A program made the position numbers and the translations under genes. The notes beneath the pieces were generated by a model. It had not been told where the DNA came from. It saw only the letters and a program-made list of their open reading frames with translations, and searched no databases. 46,167 bases of DNA from a virus: the IMG/VR virus record IMGVR_UViG_3300030333_000746, positions 1 through 46,167 of that record; one strand, written 5' to 3'. Positions 18,016 through 27,496 of this stretch are shown here, piece after piece. Numbering within the stretch: position 1 is the first letter of the stretch; each line of letters begins with the position of its first letter.

Positions 18016-18566
18016 TGGAAATGAATGAAGAACATTTAAAACAACTTACTCGTTTTAAAAGACCAATTCCGGGTTCATCCTTAACTAATGATCCTGATAG
18101 TCCGTGGCCTTGGGAAAAAGCTCCTGAGTTTACTATACAGCGTGTAGCTATGGAGTATTTATATACTACTCTAATAGAACCTGAAGTTTATATGCCAGTA
18201 CTTCAAAGTGTTAGAAGTGGTATACCTGTTGTAGATATTGCACAGAGTATTTTATTTAAAGGATTTTCAGAAGGTAAATGGAATCCAGATTTAATGATGT
18301 TACTAATAGAGCCTTTGTCTTATATGATAATGGCTTTAGCAGAAAGAGCAGGTATAGACTACAGAGTTTATACTGGTGAAGATGATGATCAAAGAGATTT
18401 AGATGTTAGCAAAAGAAGCAGAGAAAAACTTAAAGAAATGTCATCTCAAAATAAAAATCCATTATCTGCTTTACCTTCTGATATGCAAAATAAAATAGAA
18501 GATTTATCTTTAGATAGCAGCTTGCTTGCTAATCCAAATGATAATTTATTAGGTATGGAGAACTAA
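18015..18566 (+). CDS. Hypothetical virion-region protein
   Basis: A 183-residue protein with a proline-rich start (KRPIPGSSLTNDPDSPWPWE), a helical middle containing PLSYMIMALAERAGI, and an acidic, disordered C-terminus. It begins within the stop of the upstream gene, with GAGGA before the ATG, so the two are translationally coupled. It resembles small structural proteins common next to internal virion proteins in marine phages, but I cannot name a function. Confidence 0.55.
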   Translation: MEMNEEHLKQLTRFKRPIPGSSLTNDPDSPWPWEKAPEFTIQRVAMEYLYTTLIEPEVYMPVLQSVRSGIPVVDIAQSILFKGFSEGKWNPDLMMLLIEPLSYMIMALAERAGIDYRVYTGEDDDQRDLDVSKRSREKLKEMSSQNKNPLSALPSDMQNKIEDLSLDSSLLANPNDNLLGMEN

Positions 18567-18567
18567 A

Positions 18568-20409
18568 ATGTCTATAGATGATACTTATAAAGGTCTTTCT
18601 CGTAGAACTCAAAGAAGAAGAGAAAGAAGAGATTTAGAAGCTCTTGGAACAACAGGGTTGCTTTATGGAATAAAAGAAATAAATAAAAATTTAAAAGAAG
18701 CTAATGAAGATTTTATTCGTGGCAACGAAAATGTAATGCAGCAAATGATAAATTATTCTGATGCTGAAGAAACTTCTGGTAGGTATCAAGCAGAAATAGA
18801 CGAAGCAAAATCTTTAAACCTTAGTATAGGTGACTATCTTGTAAATAAATCAGCAGAAATGAAAGAAGCAGAAATGATTGCTCAATTAGGTGCTAATGCA
18901 CGAAACTTTTATACAAAATCTTGGGCTAGAGATTTAGCAGAACAAGACAGAGAAGAGTTAGTAAGGTTACATACTGAAGGTCGTATGCACGGATTAACTA
19001 CCGATTGGGATAAAGCAGACTTTGAAGATTTTATAAAATTAAATGATGGAAGATCAGACAATGTAGGGTCTGCTATTTTTAATGTAATGACTAGTCCTTT
19101 TAGAAAAAATACACCAGAAATTACTGGCGATATGCTTGCTAAAAGATTAGAAGAAAGTGAGTTTGGTAGAAGTGCTAGTGCTATGAACGCTTACAGATTA
19201 GCTTTAACAAATAAATTAGGTATAGATGATGCACTTGATTTAGCTGATAAAGTATTAAATAGTGAATATAAAATATCAGACAAAGTAACTAAAGCAGTTC
19301 CTTTAAAAGATACTTTTGGGTTAGGAGAAGCGTATACTTTAACATATACAAAGCCTGATGGTTCTGAATATCAACGAGTTCTTTTTGGTACTGTAAGAAC
19401 AAATAAGGAAGGAGACTTACAATTTACTCCTAATCCTGATACAACATCTCAAGAAATATATGATAGCAACCAAATTACAATTGAAAATACAACAAATGTA
19501 GACTTAAACGGAGTACCCGCAGTTAGAAGAACACAACAAATTGTTGATCCAAGTGGACAGGTAATTGCAGAAACTACAGGTAAGTTAATGCTTTCTGGTG
19601 ATTTTACAGCTTATAATGAAGAAGGCGAAATGCCTAGTGAACAAAGATTAGGAGAAACTGCTACTCGTACAGAACTAAATACATTTACTAATAATTTAAC
19701 ACAATCTCTTACTGCTGCTTTTGCTGATACTTCAATAAGACCACATAAAATAGAAGAAGTAAAAAATGCTTTCTTAGGTATAACTGAAATGGCAGGTGAC
19801 CAAGAATTAACTGCTGAACAACGTAATGCTATTAATGAAGGATTTCATAGAGCAGGTGTAGGATTAGCAAAATCATTAAAAATAAGAGGAGGTTTTACTG
19901 ATACTGATGCTGTTAATTTAGCGTCAGCTATGCTTGCACAAGAAATAAAATCTGGTGCAGAATATGATGATGGTTTTTTGGGGTTTAGCGTAGGATTTAG
20001 TGAATACAATCCTGCAAAACAAATAAGTATGCGTGGAGAAAATGCAGGAGCTTTACATTTACTACACGCTTATGTAGCTATGGAGGCTTCTCCTAGACCT
20101 ATAACAATTAATAATTCTAATTTTATAAATGTTTTAAAAACAGGATCAGTTGGTATTGAATATAATGCAGAAAATCAAGAAGAGTTTGACACTGTACGAA
20201 ATAGACAACAACAAGATGGTGTATATATGCCTAATTTAATAGAGTCTTTAATTAATCCTAATAATAGAAATTTATTAAACTTAATGCAAAAAGAAGTAAA
20301 TGAAAATTCTAGGTATAGAGAGTCTTTAATGGATGTTCTTGATCAAGCAGGGCCACAGTTTAAAGATCAAAACGGTGAAGTTGATTTAGGAAAGCTATTT
20401 AGGAGCTAA
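18568..20409 (+). CDS. Putative internal virion protein, 613 residues
   Basis: A mostly helical, charged protein with a basic, Arg-rich N-terminus (SRRTQRRRERRDLEAL, about residues 10-25) and a middle beta-rich region around YTLTYTKPDGSEYQRVLFG. No catalytic motif is visible. It lies in a run of four tightly spaced large genes (13627-24368) that together resemble the internal core/ejection genes of T7-like phages. The basic start might bind DNA. A family name cannot be given. Confidence 0.5.
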   Translation: MSIDDTYKGLSRRTQRRRERRDLEALGTTGLLYGIKEINKNLKEANEDFIRGNENVMQQMINYSDAEETSGRYQAEIDEAKSLNLSIGDYLVNKSAEMKEAEMIAQLGANARNFYTKSWARDLAEQDREELVRLHTEGRMHGLTTDWDKADFEDFIKLNDGRSDNVGSAIFNVMTSPFRKNTPEITGDMLAKRLEESEFGRSASAMNAYRLALTNKLGIDDALDLADKVLNSEYKISDKVTKAVPLKDTFGLGEAYTLTYTKPDGSEYQRVLFGTVRTNKEGDLQFTPNPDTTSQEIYDSNQITIENTTNVDLNGVPAVRRTQQIVDPSGQVIAETTGKLMLSGDFTAYNEEGEMPSEQRLGETATRTELNTFTNNLTQSLTAAFADTSIRPHKIEEVKNAFLGITEMAGDQELTAEQRNAINEGFHRAGVGLAKSLKIRGGFTDTDAVNLASAMLAQEIKSGAEYDDGFLGFSVGFSEYNPAKQISMRGENAGALHLLHAYVAMEASPRPITINNSNFINVLKTGSVGIEYNAENQEEFDTVRNRQQQDGVYMPNLIESLINPNNRNLLNLMQKEVNENSRYRESLMDVLDQAGPQFKDQNGEVDLGKLFRS

Positions 20410-20411
20410 TA

Positions 20412-23400
20412 ATGCCATTAGAAAAATCTAATTCTTATTCTGATATTTTAGAAAGTTATAATTCTATGACTCCTTCTATAGATAAAGAGGAGCAGAAAAA
20501 AATAACTCAAAAAACTATTTCAGATTTAAGAGAAGATAAAAAGTTTTTAGAAAATGCTGAAGTAGCTTTGGGGTGGCTAGGCGATAATATTAATAAAGGT
20601 TCTGAAATAACAGGCTTTGGAAGTTTAAATGCAAAGTCTGATCCTATAGAAGCTATTAGAGATTCTCAATGGAATACAGCAGGTCTAAGTTCTTTAGCTT
20701 GGAATATTAACGATGCTCCTGATGATGTTAAAAAAGCATGGGCTTATATAAGAAAAGAGTATGCTGAAGCAGACACCAGAGGTTTAAAAGAAAATGCAGA
20801 AGCTCTATTTGATATTGGAGTAGATATTGTTTCTGATCCAGTTACTTTAGGAGCTTTAATATCTATTCCTTTTACTGGAGGTACTAGCACAGCAGGAGCT
20901 TTAACAACTAGAGCAGGATTAACAGCAGCAACTAGAACTGCTCTTGGTAAGTTTGCAGGATTAGCTTCTGGAGAAATGACTAAATCCGCAGTTAAGAATG
21001 GTGTAATAGGCGGTACTATGTATGGAGCATTAGAAAGCCATTCAAGACAGAACACAGACTTAGCACTTGGTCTTCAAGACAAGTATAGTCTTATGGATTT
21101 AGGATTAACTACTGCAACAGGTGGAGCTTTTGGAGGAGCAGGAGCAAAGTATATTCCTCAAGCAGCAGGGGGAGCTTATAGACTAACTAAAGATTTTTTT
21201 GAAAATAAACCTAAAGATAAAGTAATAGATAAAATAGGTGATAATGTAGACCCTTCTTATAGATCAGAAGGTGATCCAGAAGCAGAGGAGTTAGCTGCTG
21301 AAACTGCAAATACTTGGAAGCAAAGTAATGCTGTTCCAAGAAACTTTCGTGATCAAGTAATGAATAAATATGATCTTAGCCCAGAAGAAGCAGATGATAT
21401 TTTAACTTCAATATTTGAAATTAAAAGTAAAGATAAGCAAACTCCAGAGGACACTAAAGTTATAAATGAAATAAAAGATTCTTTTGATTTAGATACAAAT
21501 GATATAGATGATATTACTAATGATTATTCTATATGGCTTTCAAATGAATCTGAAAAAGTTCCTCAAGGTTTTATAGATTCTTTTGTTAATAAATGGACTC
21601 CGTTTAAAAATGCAGCAGAGCTAAACAATAATAGAAATTTAACAGAAGGCGCAGTAGAAGAAAAAATACAATTTATTCTTAATACTGGTGGTAGAAAAAA
21701 AATAACACCACAAGAACAAGAAGCTTTAGATGATATTTTAGATGAATTTGATTTAACGGCAGATGATTATACAGAAATATTAGATGATGTTGCTGTTTAT
21801 AAAATAGATAATCCAACGCCTCAAGCTCAAGCAAATAGAAAACTTGCTGAAGAAACATCAGAGAAAGCAGGGCTAGGCGAAAAAACCGCAGATGAAATAG
21901 AAGGTTTATTAGATGGAGCTTCTAAAGACCCTGAGTTAAGAAGGTTTTTACCCAGAAAATTATCAGAGCTAATACATAGAACTTCAGGTAATTTTTATAT
22001 GGGAAGACCCATGAGTAGGTTTAAAGCTTATATAAATGAGTCTCCAAGATTAAAAGAATTAACAAATAGTTTTAGATATGATACTACATATAAAGATTTG
22101 TTTAGTACAAGTCCTACTGTAGATAGAGTTGGAAAAGATTTTTATGAAACATTTTCTACTATAAGAGCAGGTTGGTCTTCACGAATACATACAATATTAG
22201 ATAGTGCAGCTTTTAATTATCATGGAGCTTTATCAGCCCATAATCAAAAAATAATTGTTAATTCTTTTAGAGGCGCAAAAATTAAAGATGTTGATTTTGA
22301 AAATCAAGATAAAAGTTTTAGATTAAATCCTTTTATAAATGATCGTCTTTTAAATCAAGATACTACGAATATTATAGTAACTGAACTAAAAGGGCTATTT
22401 GATGAGATTGGAACAGAACTTTTAAATAGAGGAATTATATCAAATAAAGAAAAAAATTATTTTCCTAGAATGTGGGATGCAGTTGCTATTAGTAAAAATC
22501 AAGATCAATTTGCAAACCTTTTAATGGAGGATATGGGCATTAGTCAAAATGATGCTAATCGTATTATAAATAATATGTTAGAAGAAGGCGAAGGAGATTC
22601 TGTTTTAGTAAATCCAAATCGTAGTCATTTTTTCTATAACAGAAAATTAGATATACAAGATGAATCTAAATTTTCAGATTTTTTAGAACAAGATTTACAG
22701 TATGTTTTACAAAACTATGCTGATGTAGCAGCTAGAGCTATAGCTAAACAAGATATTTTTGGAGTTAAAGTTTACAGTAGTCCACTTGAAAATGTAAAAA
22801 CTTTTCAAAAAGAGTGGGTTAATCCAATTGACGCAGAGTTAGAAAGTGCGGGTATAAGTGAGGGAGAAAGAAAAAGAGTTACAACAAATTTAAAAAATGT
22901 TTGGGAACATTTAACTGGAGAAGGTATACAGCCTGTAGGTCGAGGACAGAGATTAGCTCAAGATATTTGGACTGTTAGTGGAAGAACAGCTTTGCTTCCT
23001 CTTATTACAATTACTAGTTTAACAGAGCCATTAATTAATATTGCTAAAGCAGGGCCAAAAAATGCTGCTTATGGTTTTGTTGATTCTTTAGGTACTGTTA
23101 CCAAAACAATAGGTGTAAATTTTAAAAATAAACTTGCGCGTGAATATAAATATAAAGCACCTGAAGTATGGAGAGAAATGGAAGAAGTTGGTTCTATAAT
23201 GAATACTGCTATGTCTCAAATGTCTCAAAGAACAGGCGATAGAAATATAACAGGAAAATTAGGGCAAGTTAATTATCATTTTTTCAGAGGAGTATTAATT
23301 GATCAATGGACTAAATTTGTTCAATTAGTATCTCACAATACTGCAAAACGTGTTATAGCAGAAAATTTAACTATGTTACATGATGCAGGAGTTACTAGAC

Positions 23401-24368
23401 CACAATCTAAATTAAAAAATAAAACTCTTCAAACTAAACAAGCAGAACTTTTAGAGTTAGATATAGATATTGAACAAGGAATTAATTGGGTTAAAAATGG
23501 ATCGGATACTAAAGACGCTTACTGGCAAGAAGGTGTTCTTAAAAATGTACCAAGATATGTTAGAGAAGTAATTATACCTACAGAAAAAGCAGCAGGAGCA
23601 GTTCCAATGGCCTACAATAATCCTAAATGGGGATGGGTTTTTGATTTACTTTCTTATCCGGCAGCATTTTCTAATACTGTATTAGCTGATTTTTATGGTA
23701 AAGCAATAAGAAATAAATCTGCAAAAGTAACTGCTAATTCATTAGCTGCTTTTATTATTATGACTGAGGTAGCAAGATTTGGTAACTATGTTAGGTCAAG
23801 AGGAGAAAGTGAAGACTACGAAGATGAAGCTGAAATTACTTTAGATGCTATTAAAAGACATGGAGGATATGGCCCTATAGAACCTATTGTTAGAGGGTTA
23901 GATGCTTGGAGATATTCTGGAAATCCTGTTAATATAATTACTGCTTTAATAGGCCCAACAGGTAGTGATTTATCTACAGTACTTCAAAGAGGCACTATAT
24001 TTGAAGCAATAGGTCAGACAAGAGTACCGGGAATACAAGCTCTTAGAACTTTATCTCCTGAATTGTTTGAAGCTTATAGAGAAAGATTAAGAAGCTTAGA
24101 TGATACTATAAAAGAAGGTAGACCTGCATTAGAGCCTCAATATACTAGAGGGTATGCAAAGGGCGGTATAGTTTATGATGTACCACAAGCTCCTGAAGAA
24201 CCTGATGAGCGTGTAGATAAGATGACGGGACTGCCTTATGATGTACAGGCCGGAGAAGCTTTTGTAGACGAAGAAGAAAGAGATGTTAGAAAAGAATTTG
24301 CAAAGGGTAGTTCTGTTAAAAAACATAGAGTTTTATCTAGCCTTACTAAATTAAGAGGTACAGCTTAA
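20412..24368 (+). CDS. Very large internal/ejection virion protein
   Basis: At 1318 residues, this is the largest product in the window. A hydrophobic Ala/Gly-rich stretch near residues 140-250 (SDPVTLGALISIPFTGG..., GGTMYGALES) could insert in a membrane. The rest is helical and charged. The C-terminus carries a motif seen in other marine phage virion proteins (AKGGIVYDVPQAPEEPDERV, then KMTGLPYDVQAGEAFVDE). It fills the place of T7 gp16, the channel and DNA-pulling protein, but I see no lytic transglycosylase motif. The same length as T7 gp16 is probably coincidence. Confidence 0.6.
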   Translation: MPLEKSNSYSDILESYNSMTPSIDKEEQKKITQKTISDLREDKKFLENAEVALGWLGDNINKGSEITGFGSLNAKSDPIEAIRDSQWNTAGLSSLAWNINDAPDDVKKAWAYIRKEYAEADTRGLKENAEALFDIGVDIVSDPVTLGALISIPFTGGTSTAGALTTRAGLTAATRTALGKFAGLASGEMTKSAVKNGVIGGTMYGALESHSRQNTDLALGLQDKYSLMDLGLTTATGGAFGGAGAKYIPQAAGGAYRLTKDFFENKPKDKVIDKIGDNVDPSYRSEGDPEAEELAAETANTWKQSNAVPRNFRDQVMNKYDLSPEEADDILTSIFEIKSKDKQTPEDTKVINEIKDSFDLDTNDIDDITNDYSIWLSNESEKVPQGFIDSFVNKWTPFKNAAELNNNRNLTEGAVEEKIQFILNTGGRKKITPQEQEALDDILDEFDLTADDYTEILDDVAVYKIDNPTPQAQANRKLAEETSEKAGLGEKTADEIEGLLDGASKDPELRRFLPRKLSELIHRTSGNFYMGRPMSRFKAYINESPRLKELTNSFRYDTTYKDLFSTSPTVDRVGKDFYETFSTIRAGWSSRIHTILDSAAFNYHGALSAHNQKIIVNSFRGAKIKDVDFENQDKSFRLNPFINDRLLNQDTTNIIVTELKGLFDEIGTELLNRGIISNKEKNYFPRMWDAVAISKNQDQFANLLMEDMGISQNDANRIINNMLEEGEGDSVLVNPNRSHFFYNRKLDIQDESKFSDFLEQDLQYVLQNYADVAARAIAKQDIFGVKVYSSPLENVKTFQKEWVNPIDAELESAGISEGERKRVTTNLKNVWEHLTGEGIQPVGRGQRLAQDIWTVSGRTALLPLITITSLTEPLINIAKAGPKNAAYGFVDSLGTVTKTIGVNFKNKLAREYKYKAPEVWREMEEVGSIMNTAMSQMSQRTGDRNITGKLGQVNYHFFRGVLIDQWTKFVQLVSHNTAKRVIAENLTMLHDAGVTRPQSKLKNKTLQTKQAELLELDIDIEQGINWVKNGSDTKDAYWQEGVLKNVPRYVREVIIPTEKAAGAVPMAYNNPKWGWVFDLLSYPAAFSNTVLADFYGKAIRNKSAKVTANSLAAFIIMTEVARFGNYVRSRGESEDYEDEAEITLDAIKRHGGYGPIEPIVRGLDAWRYSGNPVNIITALIGPTGSDLSTVLQRGTIFEAIGQTRVPGIQALRTLSPELFEAYRERLRSLDDTIKEGRPALEPQYTRGYAKGGIVYDVPQAPEEPDERVDKMTGLPYDVQAGEAFVDEEERDVRKEFAKGSSVKKHRVLSSLTKLRGTA

Positions 24369-25642
24369 TGGCTACAAAGTCAGACTTTAAAGTTGAAGTT
24401 CCTGAATCTATTACTAGGTCTATAAAAAAACCAAAAATAGAAAAATATAAATTTAAAAAGGAACAGGTTAGACAAAGAAATGTTTTAGAAGAAATAGCAA
24501 ATCAAATGCTAGATCAATCTAAAAGAAAAATGGAAAAGCCTGAAGAATCTGATGCGCCTAAAAGAGAACCTACTTTACAAGTAAGACCTGAACCTGCCAT
24601 CACAGAATATAATGAATCTCAAAATTTATTTGATAGAAATAGACAAGCATTAGAAAATAATAAACATTTAAATTTTGTAAGAAGAGTTTTAATTCCTGAA
24701 AGCAATCCATTAGCTTTAGTTAGTGAGGATGGTCAAGCATTAGAAACTCATAGGATGGCAGCAGATGTTATGGAAGAAGGTAGGCTAAGAGGTAATTGGA
24801 TAGTTTATCCTACAATAGTAGAAAGAGAGTCTGGAAGATTAGAAAAGTTAAATAATCAAGATGCCAGAACATATGCTATAAGTAAAGGGGAGTATATAAA
24901 TTTTGGAACATCTAAAGATACAGCATTAGATTTTTCTAGAAATTATAAATCTGCTTCTCCAGAGTTTAATAATTATTTTAAAGACCGATGGGAAACAAGA
25001 CAAGTAGAACAAGTAAAAGAACCTACTCCAGAAATTATACCCGCAAGAAGTCAGGCTAGTATTTTTAATAAAGTCAAAGAAACTATAGACAATATAGATT
25101 TAAGACTTCCTTTAAATGTTAGACAATTAACATATGATGTGATGGGTGGGGATGATCCTATTACTCAAGCTGATTTAAAAAAGAATGAATATGAAGCTTT
25201 AAGAAATGCAGCTTTAAATGCAATAAATAGAGGAAGCAAATTTATAGAATATGAAGATTACAAAACGCATAGTGAAGGTTCTCAATACGCAGATGTTGGT
25301 GGCGGTGGAAGCAATAAAAATTTTATATCTTTATTAGATAATCCTTCTTATTCTGTAAAAACTACTATAGGTCAAGCTAATATAACTATAAATAAAGATG
25401 GAGAAGTAATCATAAAAGATAGATATAATTTTAATAATGCTCCAGATAAATTTAAATTTATAGATTTTGTTAAAGGTATTAAAAATGCAGGGTTAAGTGG
25501 TTACGCACAAGCAAGAAATGTAGGTACTTATTTTGGAAGTAAACCCGGAGAAGGAAGCATAGTTGAAATTAATTTAGGAAAATTAAATGAAGAAGAAACT
25601 TTTAAATTACAAAATTTAATTGCTTCTGGAGGTGGAGGTTAA
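24368..25642 (+). CDS. Hypothetical virion-region protein, 424 residues
   Basis: Its ATG overlaps the stop of the large virion gene. The N-terminal 80 residues are Lys/Glu-rich and disordered (ESITRSIKKPKIEKYKFKK). The region around NFVRRVLIPESNPLALVSEDG, then RGNWIVYPTIVERESGR, resembles a segment repeated in phage internal proteins. The C-terminal domain (residues about 310-420) is beta-rich and ends with a Gly-rich tail just before the endolysin gene. It is probably the last gene of the structural block. The function is unknown. Confidence 0.55.
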   Translation: MATKSDFKVEVPESITRSIKKPKIEKYKFKKEQVRQRNVLEEIANQMLDQSKRKMEKPEESDAPKREPTLQVRPEPAITEYNESQNLFDRNRQALENNKHLNFVRRVLIPESNPLALVSEDGQALETHRMAADVMEEGRLRGNWIVYPTIVERESGRLEKLNNQDARTYAISKGEYINFGTSKDTALDFSRNYKSASPEFNNYFKDRWETRQVEQVKEPTPEIIPARSQASIFNKVKETIDNIDLRLPLNVRQLTYDVMGGDDPITQADLKKNEYEALRNAALNAINRGSKFIEYEDYKTHSEGSQYADVGGGGSNKNFISLLDNPSYSVKTTIGQANITINKDGEVIIKDRYNFNNAPDKFKFIDFVKGIKNAGLSGYAQARNVGTYFGSKPGEGSIVEINLGKLNEEETFKLQNLIASGGGG

Positions 25643-26011
25643 ATGAAATACTTCACAGAAGATGAACTAAAATGCTCTCACTGTGGTAAGAGTAACATAG
25701 ACGAAAACTTTATGAAGAAAGTAGAAGTCCTTAGAGAGCAGCTAGGTTTTCCTTTTCCTGTTAATAGTGGCTATAGATGTCCAGAACATCCTATAGAAGC
25801 TCGTAAGAAAGTTCCGGGCGCACACGCAACAGGACACGCAATAGACATTGGAGTCTCTGGAGAGAAAGCATATAATCTTGTAAAAGCTGCTATGAAGTCT
25901 GGAGAGTTCACAGGTATTGGTATTAACCAAAAAGGCAGCAGTAGATTTATACATTTAGATGACATAGAAAATTCACCCAAACGGCCTAGACCGTGGATAT
26001 GGAGTTATTGA
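25643..26011 (+). CDS. Endolysin, peptidase M15 family
   Basis: A 122-residue zinc peptidase that should cut peptidoglycan cross-bridges at lysis. The M15 pattern is clear: SGYRCPEHP (residues 42-50), then H61-x2-G-x-A-x-D68, then F-I-H104-L-D-D. His61, Asp68 and His104 are the expected zinc ligands. Two Cys in CSHC near the N-terminus (11 and 14) are common in this phage subgroup. There is no signal peptide, so export would need the holin at 13217. It follows the last structural gene without spacing and is 1 nt before the cytochrome/monooxygenase gene. Confidence 0.88.
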   Translation: MKYFTEDELKCSHCGKSNIDENFMKKVEVLREQLGFPFPVNSGYRCPEHPIEARKKVPGAHATGHAIDIGVSGEKAYNLVKAAMKSGEFTGIGINQKGSSRFIHLDDIENSPKRPRPWIWSY

Positions 26012-26012
26012 T

Positions 26013-27296
26013 ATGAGATATTTACTACTAGTTGGAGCTATGTTGTGTAGCTCTATGGCTCATGGAACACCTACTTATGTAGATGATGTAGCTGAAATAA
26101 TAAATAATAATTGTGTTGTGTGTCACCGTGATGGTGGCATAGGCCCAATGCAGTTTGAAACGTATGATCAAGTTAGACCGTGGAGTCCTTTGATACAACT
26201 TAAAGTTGCTAACAGAGAGATGCCTCCATATGCCTATGATCAGGGTATAGGAATACAAGAATTACATGGTGATTGGAGGCTCTCAGAGGCCGATATAGCC
26301 ACGATAGTAGAGTGGGTGGATGCCGGATCAGAGTATGGAAATACAGATGTTGTAGTACAACCTCCGGCCCTTTCAGACCCCGATCAGTGGAACTTCTACG
26401 AAGACTTTGGAGAACCTACAATGGTTATTCCTTCTACTCCTATAGATATACCTGCCAGTGGCAATGACCTATGGCACAAACATAATGTAGCTAGTGGATT
26501 GACAGAGGATAGATGTATTAAAGCTATCCAAGTTAAACCCAGAGGCGATGCTAAGAGTGTAGTGCATCATGCCAATAGCTCCGTTAATGTTGATGGTGAG
26601 AGGTATGGGATGCTGACAGAGTATGCTATGGGTAAGTGGGGTGAGATAGTACCTGAAGGTGTCTGTCGTACTATACCTGCTAACTCTGAGATAGCTTGGG
26701 ACATTCATATGTTTCCCGGTGGTTTAGGAGCTATAGCACCCGGAACTATTATTGAAGATAATGTTGTAGAAATAGGACTATGGCTATACTCTCCAGAGGA
26801 ATCTAAAGAACTTACATATACTCAAGACCTCAAGCTTTACAGAATAAGTGATCAAGATGATATTGTTATTCCTCCTCATGGTTATCACATGACTCAGGGA
26901 TTCCACTCCTTTGATCACCCTGTTCGCATTGATTCATGGCAACCTCACGGACACCTAAGAATGAATGCAGCAAGCTTTGAAATCTTTTACCCTGATACTG
27001 GAGTAACAGAGCAGATTAGTCAGGTATCTAACTGGAGTGCAACATGGCATCACAGTCACATCTATGATCCAGACTTTGCACCTTTGATTCCAACAGGGGC
27101 AGTACTGGTTCTTAAACAGTGGTACGACAACACTGAAGATAATCCTAACAACCCTGATGCAGATCAGTGGGTTTATGGAGGCAGTAGAACAGGAGATGAA
27201 ATGACTCATGCTTGGATAGCAGTAACTCATCTTGATGAAGAAGGTTATCAGGAAATGCTAACCGAAAGAAACAACAGGAGATTAGTAGCACAATGA
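26013..27296 (+). CDS. Secreted cytochrome c / PHM-like copper monooxygenase fusion
   Basis: A 427-residue protein with a Sec signal peptide (residues 1-18, cleaved near AHG). Next is a c-type heme domain with C34-V-V-C37-H38 and Met70 in a REMPPY motif as likely axial ligand. Then come two domains like the catalytic core of peptidylglycine hydroxylating and dopamine beta monooxygenases. Candidate CuH ligands are H185, H186 and H232. Candidate CuM ligands are H312 and H314 (QPHGHLRM) and M397 (GDEMTHAW). The family motif YDNTEDNPNNPDAD is at 371-384. These enzymes hydroxylate C-H bonds using O2 and two copper ions. Here heme c could replace ascorbate as electron donor (inference). GGAG lies 8 nt before the ATG. 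The gene is visibly more G+C-rich than its neighbours. The substrate is unknown. Confidence 0.82.
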   Translation: MRYLLLVGAMLCSSMAHGTPTYVDDVAEIINNNCVVCHRDGGIGPMQFETYDQVRPWSPLIQLKVANREMPPYAYDQGIGIQELHGDWRLSEADIATIVEWVDAGSEYGNTDVVVQPPALSDPDQWNFYEDFGEPTMVIPSTPIDIPASGNDLWHKHNVASGLTEDRCIKAIQVKPRGDAKSVVHHANSSVNVDGERYGMLTEYAMGKWGEIVPEGVCRTIPANSEIAWDIHMFPGGLGAIAPGTIIEDNVVEIGLWLYSPEESKELTYTQDLKLYRISDQDDIVIPPHGYHMTQGFHSFDHPVRIDSWQPHGHLRMNAASFEIFYPDTGVTEQISQVSNWSATWHHSHIYDPDFAPLIPTGAVLVLKQWYDNTEDNPNNPDADQWVYGGSRTGDEMTHAWIAVTHLDEEGYQEMLTERNNRRLVAQ

Positions 27297-27496
27297 GATA
27301 CTTACTTATTGCTTTAGTTATAACTGGTTGCAGTAGTTTGCCGGAAAGGTCTGCTCAAGATTGGGCCATGCAAGATGCCAGAAACCAAGATATTTTTATG
27401 CGTAATATTCCAAGCAATCAAAATATTTTAAACTTAGGTGGCTGTACTAATATTAATTATTGCAATATAGATAGGAGGATGATGGCAGGTCAATGA
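27293..27496 (+). CDS. Small lipoprotein, first of a related pair
   Basis: A 67-residue protein with a lipoprotein signal (MRYLLIALVITGC, Cys13 being the lipidation site) and a mature part rich in Asn, Asp and Gln. It ends with two cysteines, C51 and C57, in the segment GGCTNINYCNIDRR. It overlaps the upstream monooxygenase gene by 4 nt (ATGA), so the two are translationally coupled. Its mature part resembles that of the next gene. It could be an outer-membrane spanin partner or an accessory of the copper enzyme. The usual Pro-rich spanin pattern is missing. Confidence 0.65.
   Translation: MRYLLIALVITGCSSLPERSAQDWAMQDARNQDIFMRNIPSNQNILNLGGCTNINYCNIDRRMMAGQ

Noticed and set aside
20412-24368. 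Naming the 1318-residue protein T7 gp16 because of equal length
   Set aside because: No transglycosylase catalytic motif or sequence resemblance could be seen; length and position alone are not enough.
26273-26467. 64-residue frame inside the monooxygenase gene on the same strand
   Set aside because: It is in another frame within a gene whose domain motifs are all intact, and has an Arg/Tyr/Ser-rich composition typical of chance frames.
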